Source of the DNA: Phycisphaerae bacterium
GTDB taxonomy: Bacteria; Planctomycetota; Phycisphaerae; UBA1845
Assembly: GCA_029260055.1 (NCBI GenBank)
Contig: JAJDDX010000063.1
Coordinates: forward strand, 1-32,900
Direction of reading: 5' to 3'
Length of the DNA: 32,900 nucleotides
Shown: piece by piece, positions 1 through 8,072 of the stretch
How positions within the stretch are numbered: position 1 is the first letter of the stretch
How the letters are laid out: every line of letters starts with the position of its first letter
Notes under the pieces: generated by a model
What the model was told of the DNA's origin: nothing
What the model saw: the letters and a program-made list of their open reading frames with translations, nothing else
Database searches by the model: none
Position numbers and translations under genes: made by a program

Positions 1-7
1 GCGTACG

Positions 8-1216
8 ATGAAGGCGAATCCGGGCGGATCCATTGCTGCTGCAGATATTATTGGAAGAGACCATCTCGTCAGGTACCTGTGGGAAATGCTAGCGCAGCAG
101 AGCCTCGTCCTAGTGGCCGAGCGCCGCATCGGTAAGTCCTGCGTGATCAAGAAGATGCGGGCCGAGGAGCCGGCTGATATGTTGACGTTCTCCAGAGATG
201 TGGCGGACGTCGAAACGCCGCTTGAGTTTGTGGAGCGCATCTATCACGACATCGAAAGCCACCTGAGTCGCAGCAAACGGACGGCGGATAGAGCCCGCCG
301 CCTCTTGTCCGGAGTGGCGGGCGCGGAGATCGGCGGGCTCATCAAGCTACCGGCCGCGGTGGCACCCCATTGGAAGTCCCTGCTGGAGAGCGCGATTGAG
401 GACGTAACGGAGAATCAGGACCAGACGGTCGTGCTGTTCTGGGACGAGTTCCCCTGGATGCTCCAGAAGATCAAGAAAGCATCCGGTGTGGCGGTGGCGG
501 AGGAAGTGCTGGACACGCTTCGCCACCTTCGGCAGACACACGACCGGCTTCGCATGGTCTACACCGGTTCGATTGGGCTCCACCACGTCACCAGCGCGCT
601 TGTAGAAGCGGGCAGCGCCGGTGCGCCCTTGAATGACATGCGCACCGTCGAAGTGCCTCCGCTATCCGAACGTGATGCCTGCTTCCTCGGAGCCGAGCTT
701 CTGCGGGGCCACGAGCTCGATACCGAGGATATCGATGAGGCGGCGCGCTGCATCGCCAACGAAGTCGACTGCCTCCCGTTCTACGTGCACAGTGTCGTGG
801 CCACGTTGGCCGAACGCGGCGGAGCAGTCGATGCGGCGCGGATCAAGCGGATCGTGGCCGAGGCAACCGTCGATCCGCAGGGTGGATGGCATTTGAAGCA
901 CTTTCGGGATCGCCTTGAGCCCTATTACGGAGCTGATTGCGTCCCGGTGGTCCTGGCCATTCTCGATCAACTTGCGGCGACAGACGGTGCACTCGCGTTC
1001 GACGAACTGCTCGGAAGCCTTAGCGTTCACGTTGGTACCGATGAGGGCGAGACGGCCCGGCGCATCCTTACCGGCGACCGCGAGCTGCTGCGTCAACTGC
1101 TCGAGCTTCTGCAACGCGACCATTACGTCCGGCAGAGCCCCGATGACGGGGCTTTCACGTTCCGGTTCCCGCTCATCAAGCGCTGGTGGCGGCTGCACAG
1201 GAATCTGCCGACATGA
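8..1216 (+). CDS. Archaeal-type P-loop ATPase with C-terminal winged-helix-like region
   Basis: Predicted 402-residue cytoplasmic ATPase resembling the ATPase_2/COG1672 group of STAND-like NTPases. The N-terminus has the IGRDHLVRYL entry helix. The Walker A-like loop AERRIGKS lies at residues 37-44, and its first glycine is replaced by alanine. The Walker B strand VVLFWDE ends at about residue 147. A TGSIG sensor-like motif follows near residue 186. The C-terminus ends in the phrase FRFPLIKRWWR, which is typical of this family's final domain. The start ATG lies only 7 bases into the window, so upstream signals and any longer start cannot be judged. The stop overlaps the next ATPase gene as ATGA, so the two are probably translated together. 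Family assignment is fairly safe. The biological role is unknown; regulation or defence are inferences only. Confidence 0.8.
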   Translation: MKANPGGSIAAADIIGRDHLVRYLWEMLAQQSLVLVAERRIGKSCVIKKMRAEEPADMLTFSRDVADVETPLEFVERIYHDIESHLSRSKRTADRARRLLSGVAGAEIGGLIKLPAAVAPHWKSLLESAIEDVTENQDQTVVLFWDEFPWMLQKIKKASGVAVAEEVLDTLRHLRQTHDRLRMVYTGSIGLHHVTSALVEAGSAGAPLNDMRTVEVPPLSERDACFLGAELLRGHELDTEDIDEAARCIANEVDCLPFYVHSVVATLAERGGAVDAARIKRIVAEATVDPQGGWHLKHFRDRLEPYYGADCVPVVLAILDQLAATDGALAFDELLGSLSVHVGTDEGETARRILTGDRELLRQLLELLQRDHYVRQSPDDGAFTFRFPLIKRWWRLHRNLPT

Positions 1217-4200
1217 GAGAATCCTTCCTATCCCGATTTACGCCGAGCTTGTTGAGCCACGAAACGCTCGAGGCGATCTTCGTGCAGCGAAGCGCCCTCG
1301 CGAGCAAGCTGGTTGAAGGGATTCGCGAGAGTGCCGAGAGCGAGAACAAGCACTACTACCTCCTGGTTGGGCCCCGCGGAATCGGCAAGACTCACATCGT
1401 TTCCTTAGTGTACCATCGTGTCAGCAGTGACGCCGTCGCCAGCGACAAACTGTTGATCGCCTGGCTTCGCGAAGAGGAATGGGGGATCGCGTCGTTCCTC
1501 GACTTTCTGCTTGCGTTGTTGCGAACGCTCGTAGAAGAGCAAGCTCACGATGATCTCGCCGAGCGCTACCACGCCCTGTTCGAGTTGCAGCCCGCCGAAG
1601 CGGAGCTCGAGGCTGAGAAGCTCCTGCGGGACGCCGTCGGCGACAAGACGCTGCTCGTCATCACGGAGAATCTCGATGAGACCTTCAAGGGGCTCGAGGA
1701 GAGAGGGCAAGAGAAGCTCCGTGCCTATATTCAGAACAACCCATTCTTCACAATTCTCGCTACTTCGCAGAGTCTATTCAACGGCGTCTCGGTGCGCACG
1801 TCGCCGTTCTACGGGTTCTTCGAAACGCAGCATCTGCAAGAGTTCTCGTTCGAAGATGTGCTGTCCATGCTTCGAAACATCGCCGCCCACGAGGGTGATG
1901 CGGAACTCGTATCGCTGATCGGCACGCCGAGGGGGCGCGCGCGAATCCGCGCCGTGCATCACTTGGCCGCGGGCAACCCGCGCGTCTACGTGATCTTCGC
2001 CCAGTTCCTCACCTGCGAGTCCTTGGACCGGCTCGTTCAGCCGCTCATGCAAACGCTGGACGATCTAACACCCTACTATCAAGCGCGTATGAACTACCTG
2101 ACACCGCAGCAGCGCAAGATCGTCGAGTTCCTGTGCGAACGGCGCCATGCGATATCCGTCGGCGAGATCGCCGGGCGAAACTTCCTCACGCACCAGACCA
2201 CGTCAGGGCAACTCAAGAAGCTGCGCGAACTGGGATACGCCCGGGCTCACCAAGTGGGACGCGAGTCCTACTACGAATTGCGCGAGCCGCTGATGAGGAT
2301 TTCACTGGAGGTGAAGAAGCTCCGCGGCGAGCCCATTCGTCTTCTGGTCGAGTTCCTGCAGCTTTGGTATTCCCGCGCCGAGTTGGCCATGCAACTGGAA
2401 TCGCTGGAACCGGAGGCGGAGTGTGAGCGACGGTATATCGCGCGCGCCCTTGAGACGCGCGTGCAGGAATCGGTAGATCCTCCGGTGGCGGCCTGTCTGC
2501 GTGATTACTCGAAGCACTGGGAGGATGAGGAGTTCGAAAAAGCGCTAGGCGTCGCGGACGACCTGATTGCGATTCGCAACTATCCGTCCGATGGGTACAG
2601 GAAGGCAGGATGTCTGCAGGAGTTGGGTCGTGATGAAGACGCGGAGCGCGTTTGGAAAGAAGCTCTGGAAGTGGAGCCGACCGATGCGCTCGGCTGGCTA
2701 GATCGGGCGATCGTCTTGACGGATGAGGAGGGGCGGCATAACGAAGCTTTGGCCTCGTGCGACACGGGGTTGGGGCTCGATTCAGACGTCTCCTCGCTGT
2801 GGCGCACGCGCGCGGTCTGCCTGGGGCGACTTGAGCGTTACGAGGAAGCGCTGGCATCCAGTGGCAAGGCGTTGGTGCTTGATCCAAAGGACTCGCTGGC
2901 CTGGCGGAATCACGCGGTCACGCTGGAACGACTGGCACGACACGAGGAAGCACTCGACTCGTGCGATAAGGTGTTGGAGTTCGATCCAAAGGACTCATCG
3001 GCCTGGCGAAATCGCTCGGCCGTGCTGGAACGACTGGGACGATACGAGGAAGCACTGGCATCCAGCGACAAGGCGCTGGAGCTTGATCCCAAGGACTCGT
3101 TAGCTTGGCGAACTCACGCGGTCGCGCTGGAACGACTGGAACGATACGAGGAAGCGCTGGCATCCAGCGACAAGGAGCTGGACCTTGATCCAAAGGACTC
3201 ATTGGCTTGGCGAAATCGCGCGGTCGCGCTGGCACGACTGGAGCGTCACGAGGAGGCGCTGACGTCATACGATAAGGCGTTGGAACTCGATCCGAAGGAC
3301 TCGTTGACTTGGCGGCACCGTGCGTTCCCGCTGGCACGACTGGAGCGTTACGAGGAGGCGCTGACCTCATACGATAAGGCGCTGGAATTCGATCCGAAGG
3401 ACTCGTCGGCTTGGCGAAACCGCGCCGTCGCGCTGGAACGATTGGAGCGTTACGAGGACGAGCTGGATTCGTGCGATAAGGCGTTGGAACTCGATCCGAA
3501 AGACGCCATGGCGTGGCAGGTCCGCGCGGTGTCGCTGGAACGACTGGGACGGTACGAGGAGGCGCTGGTGTCCTGCGACAAGGCGTTGGAACTCGATCCG
3601 AAGGGCGCCGCTTTTTCAGTTGTTCGTGCGGGTGTGCTGTATGGGCGGGGGCAATTGGAGGAATCACTTGCTTCTCTCGATCGAGCGGTGCAACTGGCGC
3701 CGAGAGATCCGGGCGGCTGGAGCAATCGAGGCGTGGCACTGACCGCACTCGGGCGGCACGAGGAAGCCTTGGCATCATTCGATCGGGCGCTCGAACTCGA
3801 CTCGGCGGAATCCGATGCGGATGGCGCGCAGTTCCAGGAGCGATCCAACCGCGCGGTCGCGCTGATGCTCATGGGACGCTGGGACGAAGGGGTCGGAGCG
3901 TTGAAGGACACCCTGGGTCGATTCGCCGACGCGGGTGGCGAGGATTCGGCGGAGGTGACCATCGTGGGCCATATGTTGATCTGCACTCGGGATGTGCCCG
4001 TGTGGCGGCGGCATATTGCCGTGTGGATCGGACTTTTCAAAGAGCACGACCTGCTCGACGCGTTGGGCCAGGGCATCGTTCATAGTATTCGCAGGCTGTC
4101 CATCCCATGGATCACGAATGACGCGGCCCGAGCGTGGCGCGACGTGTGGTCTGAACTTGGCGCCACCCACAAGGAATTGGCGCTACCCTTGCGCCTTCTG

Positions 4201-4320
4201 GATGCCGCAGTCGGGTATCGTGCGAAGCCGGACAAGCGTGTGTTGTTGAAGCTACCGGCAGAGGAACGCAGAATCCTCGAGCCGTTGTTGCAGGTTCCAG
4301 ACTCCGAGCGGACCACCTGA
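1213..4320 (+). CDS. ATPase-TPR fusion protein (STAND-like)
   Basis: Predicted 1035-residue protein. I chose the ATG at 1213 because it forms an ATGA overlap with the preceding stop; an in-frame ATG at 1186 would add nine residues inside the upstream gene. A complete Walker A, GPRGIGKT, is at residues 53-60. A Walker B-like strand LLVITENLDE is at 147-156. Residues about 290-370 look like a winged-helix segment (QRKIVEFL ... TSGQLKKLRELG). From about residue 435 to 890 the protein is made of tetratricopeptide repeats, eleven of them in strict 34-residue register. The last 145 residues are non-repetitive. ATPase plus helix-turn-helix plus TPR is the layout of signal-transducing NTPases in which the repeats sense a ligand or partner. 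The pairing with a second ATPase gene suggests a two-component NTPase complex. No effector domain was recognised. Confidence 0.82.
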   Translation: MRESFLSRFTPSLLSHETLEAIFVQRSALASKLVEGIRESAESENKHYYLLVGPRGIGKTHIVSLVYHRVSSDAVASDKLLIAWLREEEWGIASFLDFLLALLRTLVEEQAHDDLAERYHALFELQPAEAELEAEKLLRDAVGDKTLLVITENLDETFKGLEERGQEKLRAYIQNNPFFTILATSQSLFNGVSVRTSPFYGFFETQHLQEFSFEDVLSMLRNIAAHEGDAELVSLIGTPRGRARIRAVHHLAAGNPRVYVIFAQFLTCESLDRLVQPLMQTLDDLTPYYQARMNYLTPQQRKIVEFLCERRHAISVGEIAGRNFLTHQTTSGQLKKLRELGYARAHQVGRESYYELREPLMRISLEVKKLRGEPIRLLVEFLQLWYSRAELAMQLESLEPEAECERRYIARALETRVQESVDPPVAACLRDYSKHWEDEEFEKALGVADDLIAIRNYPSDGYRKAGCLQELGRDEDAERVWKEALEVEPTDALGWLDRAIVLTDEEGRHNEALASCDTGLGLDSDVSSLWRTRAVCLGRLERYEEALASSGKALVLDPKDSLAWRNHAVTLERLARHEEALDSCDKVLEFDPKDSSAWRNRSAVLERLGRYEEALASSDKALELDPKDSLAWRTHAVALERLERYEEALASSDKELDLDPKDSLAWRNRAVALARLERHEEALTSYDKALELDPKDSLTWRHRAFPLARLERYEEALTSYDKALEFDPKDSSAWRNRAVALERLERYEDELDSCDKALELDPKDAMAWQVRAVSLERLGRYEEALVSCDKALELDPKGAAFSVVRAGVLYGRGQLEESLASLDRAVQLAPRDPGGWSNRGVALTALGRHEEALASFDRALELDSAESDADGAQFQERSNRAVALMLMGRWDEGVGALKDTLGRFADAGGEDSAEVTIVGHMLICTRDVPVWRRHIAVWIGLFKEHDLLDALGQGIVHSIRRLSIPWITNDAARAWRDVWSELGATHKELALPLRLLDAAVGYRAKPDKRVLLKLPAEERRILEPLLQVPDSERTT
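2734..3855 (+). repeat. Eleven 102-bp tandem units encoding TPRs
   Basis: Within the ATPase-TPR gene, units begin at 2734, 2836, 2938, 3040, 3142, 3244, 3346, 3448, 3550, 3652 and 3754. Spacing is exactly 102 bases throughout, with no insertion or deletion until the last unit, which is longer. Most units share the phrases gacgaggaagcgctg-like and gatccgaaggactcg at nucleotide level, and encode RYEEAL, DKALELDPKD and AWRNRAVALERL. The near-identity of the DNA, not only the protein, suggests recent expansion or gene conversion. The first, ninth, tenth and eleventh units are more diverged than the central ones. Confidence 0.9.
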
Positions 4321-4442
4321 CGGCGGGTAGACTGCCCCCTCTGCATCTGCCACCACCGAAGGAACGAGACCCGCCGCCAAGTTAGGCCGCCGGGCGTCTG
4401 AGACCCCACAATCGCCCGCGAAAATCGCCTTTGCGACGGTCC

Positions 4443-4471
4443 TTGACTCGGATTACACCGATACTTAGTGT
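4443..4471 (+). promoter_or_regulatory. Possible promoter upstream of gap
   Basis: TTGACT (4443-4448) is followed after 17 bases by TAGTGT (4466-4471) in the 267-base spacer before gap. The -35 match is good and the -10 match is weak (three of six). The rest of the spacer shows no coding signal. This is a visual match to the sigma-70-like consensus only. Confidence 0.28.
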
Positions 4472-4587
4472 ACGGGCGCGCGGCGGCGGCCCGATATGGT
4501 GTGGACGGCTTACGCGACGCCGAAAGCCAGGTGCCGCGGTGATTCCCGCCCGCGAACGCATTCCAATCCAAGCTGGAGTAACTAGAA

Positions 4588-5613
4588 ATGGCAGTGCGAG
4601 TTGGCATCAACGGTTTCGGCAGAATAGGTCGACTGGTCTTCAGGGTCCTTGCATCCCGGCCACAAGAGTTCGAGATCGCAGCCATCAACGATCTCAGTGA
4701 CGTGTCGCTGCTCGCCCAACTCCTGAAGTACGACTCGGTCCACGGCCGATTCAAGGGCACCGTCGACGTGAAGGGCAACAGCTTCATCGTCAACGGCCGC
4801 GAGGTGAAGGTGCTCTCCGAGCGAGCACCGGCCAAGCTCCCGTGGAAAGACCTCGGCGTCGATGTGGCGCTCGAATCGACCGGCGTCTTCGCCAAGCGTA
4901 AGAGCGAGAAGGGCGGATACGGCGATCACCTCGAAGCCGGTGCCAAGAAGGTCATCCTCTCCGCGCCGTCTAAGGACGATCCGGACCTGATGGTCGTGCT
5001 CGGCGTCAACGACCACGAGCTGTCAGCCGCCCACCAGTGTATCTCCAACGCGAGCTGCACGACGAACTGCCTCGCCCCGATGGCCAAGGTGCTGCACGAG
5101 AACTTCGGCATCGTCGAAGGCCTGATGACCACCGTACACGCCTACACGAACGACCAGCGCGTCGGCGACCTGGTTCACTCCGATCCGCGTCGTGCCCGGG
5201 CGGCGGCTGTCAACATCATCCCGACGACCACCGGAGCCGCCCGTGCCGTCGGCAAGGTCCTTCCCGATCTGGCCGGCAAGCTCAACGGCTTCGCCCTCCG
5301 CGTGCCGGTGGTCGACGGCTCGGTTGTCGACCTGGTGGCCACGCTGAAAAAGAGCGTCACAGCCAAGGAGATCAACGCGGCCCTGAAGACGGCGGCTGAG
5401 GGTCAGCTCAAGGGCATTCTGTGCTACAGCGAGGACCCGCTGGTCAGCAGTGACATTGTCGGCGATTCGCACAGCTCGATCATCGATGGCCAGAGCACGA
5501 TGACGATGCCGGGCGACGGCGGCAACATGGTCAAGGTCGTAAGCTGGTACGACAACGAGTGGGGCTACTCGTGCCGCACCGCCGACCTGATCACGCGCGT
5601 CGCGAATCTGTAG
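4588..5613 (+). CDS. gap: Type I glyceraldehyde-3-phosphate dehydrogenase
   Basis: Converts glyceraldehyde 3-phosphate, NAD and phosphate to 1,3-bisphosphoglycerate in glycolysis, and the reverse in gluconeogenesis or carbon fixation. The 341-residue length is normal. The N-terminal NAD fold begins [14 protein letters not shown]. The acidic residue in AINDL (D35) favours NAD over NADP. The catalytic cysteine is C157 in SNASCTTNC, and the partner histidine is H184 in [11 protein letters not shown]. The C-terminal WYDNEWGYS is canonical. A Shine-Dalgarno GGAG at 4575-4578 sits 9 bases before the ATG. The next gene, pgk, encodes the following enzyme of the pathway, but a 342-base repeat-rich spacer separates them, so co-transcription is uncertain. 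Confidence in function is very high. Confidence 0.98.
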   Translation: MAVRVGINGFGRIGRLVFRVLASRPQEFEIAAINDLSDVSLLAQLLKYDSVHGRFKGTVDVKGNSFIVNGREVKVLSERAPAKLPWKDLGVDVALESTGVFAKRKSEKGGYGDHLEAGAKKVILSAPSKDDPDLMVVLGVNDHELSAAHQCISNASCTTNCLAPMAKVLHENFGIVEGLMTTVHAYTNDQRVGDLVHSDPRRARAAAVNIIPTTTGAARAVGKVLPDLAGKLNGFALRVPVVDGSVVDLVATLKKSVTAKEINAALKTAAEGQLKGILCYSEDPLVSSDIVGDSHSSIIDGQSTMTMPGDGGNMVKVVSWYDNEWGYSCRTADLITRVANL

Positions 5614-5622
5614 CGATCGGAT

Positions 5623-5658
5623 GTCGGGTGCCCCATCTCTTCAGAGGTGGGGGACGAC
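5623..5658. repeat. Palindromic repeat, family A, copy 1
   Basis: Imperfect inverted repeat. The left arm starts GTCGGGTGCCCCATCTCT and the right arm is AGAGGTGGGGGACGAC. It starts 9 bases after the gap stop. Related copies lie at 17198-17236 and 18093-18136, all reading GGGTGCCCC(A/G)TC on one side and GGTGGGGGAC on the other. It could act as a 3-prime stem-loop for gap. Confidence 0.75.
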
Positions 5659-5665
5659 ATGACCG

Positions 5666-5700
5666 GGTGGCATGGGCAAGCTGCGGCTTGCCCGTGTCGG
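5666..5700 (+). repeat. Palindromic repeat, family B, copy 1
   Basis: GGGTGGCATGGGCAAGC, a TGCG loop, then GCTTGCCCGTGTCGG. The arms CATGGGCAAGC (5671-5681) and GCTTGCCCGTG (5686-5696) pair almost perfectly. The element recurs twice more within 250 bases. Confidence 0.72.
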
Positions 5701-5740
5701 AGGCTCATCCGGTGTGGTTAGTCGTTGGCGTTCCCGTGAG

Positions 5741-5763
5741 CACTGGTGGACAAGCCACCAGTG
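5741..5763. repeat. Perfect short inverted repeat, CACTGGTGG / CCACCAGTG
   Basis: Nine-base arms (5741-5749 and 5755-5763) flank a 5-base spacer. The stem would be stable. It sits in the middle of the gap-pgk spacer, between other repeat elements. No second copy was seen in this window. Confidence 0.6.
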
Positions 5764-5774
5764 GCACCCGGCCA

Positions 5775-5808
5775 CCCCCCTCGATCCCCCCTTGGCAAGG
5801 GAGGAAGG
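5775..5808 (+). repeat. C-rich repeat, family D, copy 1
   Basis: CCCCCCTCGATCCCCCC followed by TTGGCAAGGGAGGAAGG. The core CCCTTGGCAAGGG is palindromic. A close copy in the same orientation is at 17984-18020, inside the nitroreductase gene, with only a few differences. Confidence 0.75.
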
Positions 5809-5829
5809 AAGAGGCGGTCGAGCGTGATC

Positions 5830-5907
5830 GGGTGCCACGGACTTACAGCAGCTTGTCCGTGTCGGAGCCGGAGCGAACACGGGCAAACTCGTTTGCCCAT
5901 GCCACCC
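5830..5907. repeat. Palindromic repeat, family B, copies 2 and 3 (opposed)
   Basis: Copy 2 (5830-5866) reads GGGTGCCACGGACTT ... TTGTCCGTGTCGGAGC. It is a diverged version of the unit at 5666-5700, with the same outer GGGTG-CCA and CCGTGTCGG ends. Copy 3 (5877-5907) reads ACACGGGCAAAC ... GTTTGCCCATGCCACCC, which is the reverse complement of the 5666 unit with a changed loop. The opposed orientation means copies 1 and 3 could also pair over a long range across the spacer. Confidence 0.65.
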
Positions 5908-5955
5908 GGCGGTCCGTCTGATGGCATAGCGTTCCTAGCCACTGGCGATAGACAC

Positions 5956-7191
5956 ATGAAAAAGACAGTTGAAGACATCGAGGTCCGCGGTAAGCGGGTG
6001 CTCGTTCGGCTCGATCTGAACGTGCCGCTCGACGGCTCGGGACGAATCACCGACGACCGCCGCATCACTAGCGCGCTTCCCACCGTCAAGCGGCTGCTCG
6101 ACGGTGGCGGGCGGCTGATCCTGATGAGCCACCTCGGGCGCCCCAAGGACGGCGGCCCCGGCGACCGGAAGAAGTTCACGCTCAAGCCGGTCGCGGGTCG
6201 GCTCGGTGAGCTACTCGGCAAGCGGGTGCTCATGCTGGACGAGTCAGTCGGCGAGAGCGTCTCCTCAGCTGTCGCCAACCTCGCTGACGGCGACGTGTGC
6301 CTGCTGGAAAACCTCCGGTTCAACAAGCCCGAGACCATCAAGGACAAGAAGGCCGCGTCCGACGCGGTCCTGCGGTCCGACAAGGACGGCTTCGCCCGGC
6401 AGCTCGCGTCCCTGGCTGATGTCTACGTCAACGATGCCTTTGGGACCTGCCATCGCGACAACGCCAGCATGCTGACCGTGCCTCAGATGATGGAGGGCAA
6501 GCCGCGGGTCGTGGGCTATCTCGTCCGTAAGGAGCTGGAGTTCCTCGGTGCGGCGGTGACGGACCCGAAGCGGCCTTTCGTCTGCGTGCTGGGTGGGGCC
6601 AAGGTTTCCGACAAGCTCGGCGTGATTAAGTCGCTCATGGGCAAGTGCGACACGATTCTGATCGGCGGGGCGATGGCTTACACCTTCCTGTCAGCCGAGG
6701 GCGTCGCGGTGGGTAAGAGCCTCGTCGAGCCCGAGCTACTGGACACCGCCAAGAAGCTCCGTCAGGACGCCGGCGATCGGCTGAAACTGCCGACTGACTC
6801 CGTCTGTGCCAAAGAGATCGCCGAAAACGTGACGACGACCACCTGCCCGGGCGACATCCCAGCCGGCCAGATGGGCCTGGACATCGGGCCCGAGACGGCG
6901 AAGGCGTACGAGTCCATCGTCGCCGGCGCCGGGACCGTCGTCTGGAACGGGCCCATGGGCGTCTTCGAGACGCCGCCGTTCGATCGCGGGACGCTGGCGG
7001 TGGCTGAGGCGCTCGCCAAAGCAACCGATGCGGGTACGATCAGCATCGTGGGCGGCGGCGACAGTGCGTCCGCCGTCGACGTAGCCGGCGTGGCGGATCG
7101 CATGACGCACATCTCGACGGGCGGGGGTGCCTCGTTGGAATTCCTCGAAGGCAAGACCTTCGCGGCGATTGACGTATTGGACGATGCATGA
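5956..7191 (+). CDS. pgk: Phosphoglycerate kinase
   Basis: Transfers phosphate from 1,3-bisphosphoglycerate to ADP; reversible, cytoplasmic. The 411-residue length is normal for bacterial PGK. I chose the ATG at 5956, giving MKKTVEDIEVRGKRVLVRLD. A longer in-frame reading back to 5746 only translates palindromic repeats. Substrate-site motifs are VRLDLNVPLD and MSHLGRP. The hinge and nucleotide region has LGGAKVSDKLGVI, and the C-terminal loop has GGGDSASAV. The stop overlaps the start of rpe as ATGA, indicating translational coupling. No clear Shine-Dalgarno is seen before the start. Function is very secure; the start is probable. Confidence 0.97.
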   Translation: MKKTVEDIEVRGKRVLVRLDLNVPLDGSGRITDDRRITSALPTVKRLLDGGGRLILMSHLGRPKDGGPGDRKKFTLKPVAGRLGELLGKRVLMLDESVGESVSSAVANLADGDVCLLENLRFNKPETIKDKKAASDAVLRSDKDGFARQLASLADVYVNDAFGTCHRDNASMLTVPQMMEGKPRVVGYLVRKELEFLGAAVTDPKRPFVCVLGGAKVSDKLGVIKSLMGKCDTILIGGAMAYTFLSAEGVAVGKSLVEPELLDTAKKLRQDAGDRLKLPTDSVCAKEIAENVTTTTCPGDIPAGQMGLDIGPETAKAYESIVAGAGTVVWNGPMGVFETPPFDRGTLAVAEALAKATDAGTISIVGGGDSASAVDVAGVADRMTHISTGGGASLEFLEGKTFAAIDVLDDA

Positions 7192-7919
7192 TGCGGAGTG
7201 AGACGGCTATCGAACCACAACCTGCGAATGCTCCATCCTTCAAACTGGCTGAGCCCGGTGTGCGGATCGCTCCGTCGCTGTTGGCGGCTGACTTCGCTCG
7301 GCTCCACGAGGACGTGCAGCGCGTCGAGAAGGGCGGAGCGACGGTGCTTCACCTCGATGTGATGGACGGGCACTTCGTGCCGAACATGAGCTTCGGAGGC
7401 CCGATCCTCAAGTCACTACGCAAGCACACGGGAATGTTCTTCGACGCTCACTTGATGATCGAGGAGCCCAAGCGGTATGCAGAGTCCTTCGCGAAGGCGG
7501 GCTGCGAGCACATTACGTTTCATATCGAGGTCACGGACGAGCCCGCGGCGGTCGTCGAGCACATTCGCGGGCTCGGGGCGTCCGTCGGCGTCTCGCTCAA
7601 CCCGACCACACCGGCGAGCAGCATCGAGTCGATCCTGGCCGACGTGGACATGGTCCTCATCATGAGCGTGTGGCCGGGGTTCGGCGGGCAGAAGTTCATC
7701 ACCGACGTGCTGCCCAAGACCCGGGAGATCGCGGATCGGCTCCGCCCGGACCAGCGGCTCGAAATGGACGGTGGGATCGACCCGACGACCGTCGCCGCCG
7801 CGGCCGCTGCCGGCGTCGATACGTTCGTAGCGGGTACAGCCGTCTTCAGGCAGCCCGATCCGGTGGCTGCCATGGTTCAGCTCGAGCGACTCGCCACGGA
7901 GGCTCGGAAGGGGCGCTAG
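7188..7919 (+). CDS. rpe: Ribulose-phosphate 3-epimerase
   Basis: Interconverts ribulose 5-phosphate and xylulose 5-phosphate in the pentose phosphate pathway. The 243-residue protein has a roughly 20-residue N-terminal extension before the usual start of the barrel at RIAPSLLAADFARL. Metal and catalytic motifs are present: LHLDVMDGHFVPN, FDAHLMIEEP, MSVWPGFGGQKF and EMDGGID. The start codon overlaps the pgk stop; a second ATG at 7191 is also possible. Linkage to pgk couples lower glycolysis with the pentose pathway. This also fits a Calvin-type gene set, but no Rubisco or phosphoribulokinase is seen here. Confidence 0.97.
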   Translation: MMRSETAIEPQPANAPSFKLAEPGVRIAPSLLAADFARLHEDVQRVEKGGATVLHLDVMDGHFVPNMSFGGPILKSLRKHTGMFFDAHLMIEEPKRYAESFAKAGCEHITFHIEVTDEPAAVVEHIRGLGASVGVSLNPTTPASSIESILADVDMVLIMSVWPGFGGQKFITDVLPKTREIADRLRPDQRLEMDGGIDPTTVAAAAAAGVDTFVAGTAVFRQPDPVAAMVQLERLATEARKGR

Positions 7920-7967
7920 CCGCCTGCCGTACCGCCCACCACGCTATGAGCCGAGGGGGCTTGCTGC

Positions 7968-7973
7968 TATAAT
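7968..7973 (+). promoter_or_regulatory. TATAAT -10-like element upstream of accD
   Basis: A perfect TATAAT in the context TGCTATAATCC, 100 bases before the accD start, in an otherwise GC-rich 153-base spacer. No convincing -35 hexamer lies 16-18 bases upstream. An extended -10 promoter is possible. Confidence 0.35.
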
Positions 7974-8072
7974 CCGGGCCGAAAGTCCGCGATCAGGCCG
8001 CGATCAGGCTGTTTATGTGCGGGCGGGGCCGGGCTAACGCGGCATTCCGGCCCGCCAGAGCGTAGGGAATCC

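Noticed and set aside
2734-3855. Regular 102-base repeats as a possible CRISPR array
   Set aside because: There are no spacers; the whole unit repeats and encodes in-frame TPRs.
5746-5955. N-terminal extension of phosphoglycerate kinase
   Set aside because: It would translate repeat DNA; the enzyme family starts at the ATG at 5956.
7188-7919. gap-pgk-rpe as proof of a Calvin cycle operon
   Set aside because: No Rubisco, phosphoribulokinase or transketolase is present, and these three enzymes are equally needed in glycolysis and the pentose pathway.
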